A program made the translations under genes and the position numbers. Of a DNA stretch of 5,596 nt, positions 4,919 to 5,596 are shown piece by piece. How positions within the stretch are numbered: position 1 is the first letter of the stretch; each line of letters starts with the position of its first letter. Source of the DNA: Kouleothrix aurantiaca (lineage in GTDB: Bacteria > Chloroflexota > Chloroflexia > Chloroflexales > Roseiflexaceae); contig LJCR01000185.1 of the NCBI GenBank assembly GCA_001399705.1, forward strand, positions 1 through 5,596, read 5' to 3'. The notes beneath the pieces were generated by a model that worked only from the letters and a program-made list of their open reading frames with translations, had not been told where the DNA came from and made no database searches.

Positions 4919-5596
4919 ATGGCTTCCCAAGCGCTTTATCGCCGCTATCGCTCGCAGACTTTTGGCGAGCTTGTCGGCCAGGAACATATCGTCCAAACCC
5001 TGCGCAACGCCATCGCCGAGGGGCGAATTGCGCATGCCTACTTATTCACCGGGCCGCGCGGCGTGGGCAAAACCACCGTGGCGCGCCTGCTCGCCAAGGC
5101 GGTGAACTGCACGGCGCCAGCCGAGCAGCGGCCCTGCGGCGAGTGCGAATCGTGCAAGGCAATTGCCGAGGGGCGCGCCGTCGACGTGATCGAGATGGAC
5201 GCGGCCTCGCACACCAGCGTCGAGGATGCGCGCGAAATCATTGAGCGCGTGCAGTTCCGGCCCACCAGCGGCGCGTACAAGGTCTATATTATCGGCGAAG
5301 TGCATATGCTCTCGACGGCGGCATTCAACGCGCTGCTGAAAACGCTGGAAGAGCCGCCCGGCCACGCGCTGTTTATTCTGGCCACCACCGAAAACCACAA
5401 AGTCCCGGCCACCATCCTGTCGCGCTGCCAGCGCTTCACCTTCAGCCGCCACACGGTTGGCGCAACCGCCGCGCACTTGCACGCCGTTGCCGCCGAGGAA
5501 AATGTCGCGCTGGAGACAGGCGTGGCCGAGGCAATTGCCCGCGCTGCCACCGGCTGCATGCGCGACGCGCTGAGCGTGCTCGACCAGCTGATGGCC
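4919..5596 (+). CDS. dnaX: DNA polymerase III subunit gamma/tau, N-terminal 226 residues (3' end outside window)
   Basis: AAA+ motor subunit of the clamp loader, which opens the beta sliding clamp and loads it at primed sites; tau also links polymerase and helicase. The opening MASQALYRRYRSQTF and GQEHI (20-24) are family hallmarks. Walker A is GPRGVGKTT (45-53, Lys51). The zinc module has Cys64, Cys73, Cys76 and Cys79. The AAA+ core continues with EMDAASHTSVEDAREI (92-107), Walker B region VYIIGEVHMLS (122-132), FNALLKTLEEPP (136-147), sensor 1 ATTENHK (155-161), the SRC arginine finger (168-170) and sensor 2 MRDALS (214-219, Arg215). These positions coincide with E. coli numbering. The oddity is Gly126 (GGC, 5294-5296) where the Walker B Asp is expected; Glu127 is kept. 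The ATG has only a weak GAGAG upstream, but the family N-terminus fixes it. The domains that distinguish tau from gamma, and any frameshift site, are not in the window. Confidence 0.96.
   Translation, partial: MASQALYRRYRSQTFGELVGQEHIVQTLRNAIAEGRIAHAYLFTGPRGVGKTTVARLLAKAVNCTAPAEQRPCGECESCKAIAEGRAVDVIEMDAASHTSVEDAREIIERVQFRPTSGAYKVYIIGEVHMLSTAAFNALLKTLEEPPGHALFILATTENHKVPATILSRCQRFTFSRHTVGATAAHLHAVAAEENVALETGVAEAIARAATGCMRDALSVLDQLMA

Noticed and set aside
4336..4920. Minus-strand open frame of 194 codons upstream of and overlapping uvsE
   Set aside because: It crosses the repeat element, the dnaX promoter and uvsE in another frame, with no domain similarity.

Overview
This is a GC-rich bacterial chromosomal segment carrying six protein-coding genes, two of them cut by the window edges, with compact intergenic regions. 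Gene content (a DUF4349-type lipoprotein, a UvsE UV-damage endonuclease, a YjhP-like methyltransferase), DnaX and Zwf sequence character, and intergenic CAC(G/A)GAG short-period repeats are reminiscent of filamentous Chloroflexota (Roseiflexus/Chloroflexus/Kouleothrix-like). That placement is an inference from remembered similarity, not a computed one.

Layout from left to right: (1) the N-terminal 125 codons of glucose-6-phosphate dehydrogenase (zwf) on the minus strand; (2) a 130-bp divergent intergenic region with a perfect 8-bp inverted repeat beside the zwf Shine-Dalgarno and a near-consensus sigma-70 promoter facing right; (3) a SAM-dependent methyltransferase with a C-terminal coiled coil (507-1538, plus); (4) a convergent DUF4349 lipoprotein gene (1571-2509, minus), whose intrinsic terminator lies inside the last codons of the methyltransferase gene; (5) a divergent second class I methyltransferase, YjhP-like (2662-3411, plus); (6) a convergent intergenic region (3412-3593) with a degenerate CACGAAG-type tract and a CACNGAG-family hairpin; (7) uvsE (3594-4571, minus); (8) a long divergent intergenic region (4572-4918) with a composite array of 7-8-nt-period repeats arranged as a large imperfect inverted repeat, then a sigma-70 promoter; (9) the first 226 codons of dnaX (plus), the DNA polymerase III gamma/tau subunit.

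Every gene alternates in strand with its neighbour, so each is probably its own transcription unit and no operon is visible. The products belong to unrelated processes: pentose phosphate pathway, two methylations of unknown substrate, an envelope lipoprotein, UV repair and replication. I see no defence system, mobile gene, RNA gene or CRISPR array. The most noteworthy items are a Walker B Asp-to-Gly substitution in DnaX (codon 126), the composite short-period repeat element upstream of both uvsE and dnaX, related repeats on both sides of uvsE, and the terminator embedded in an opposing coding sequence.
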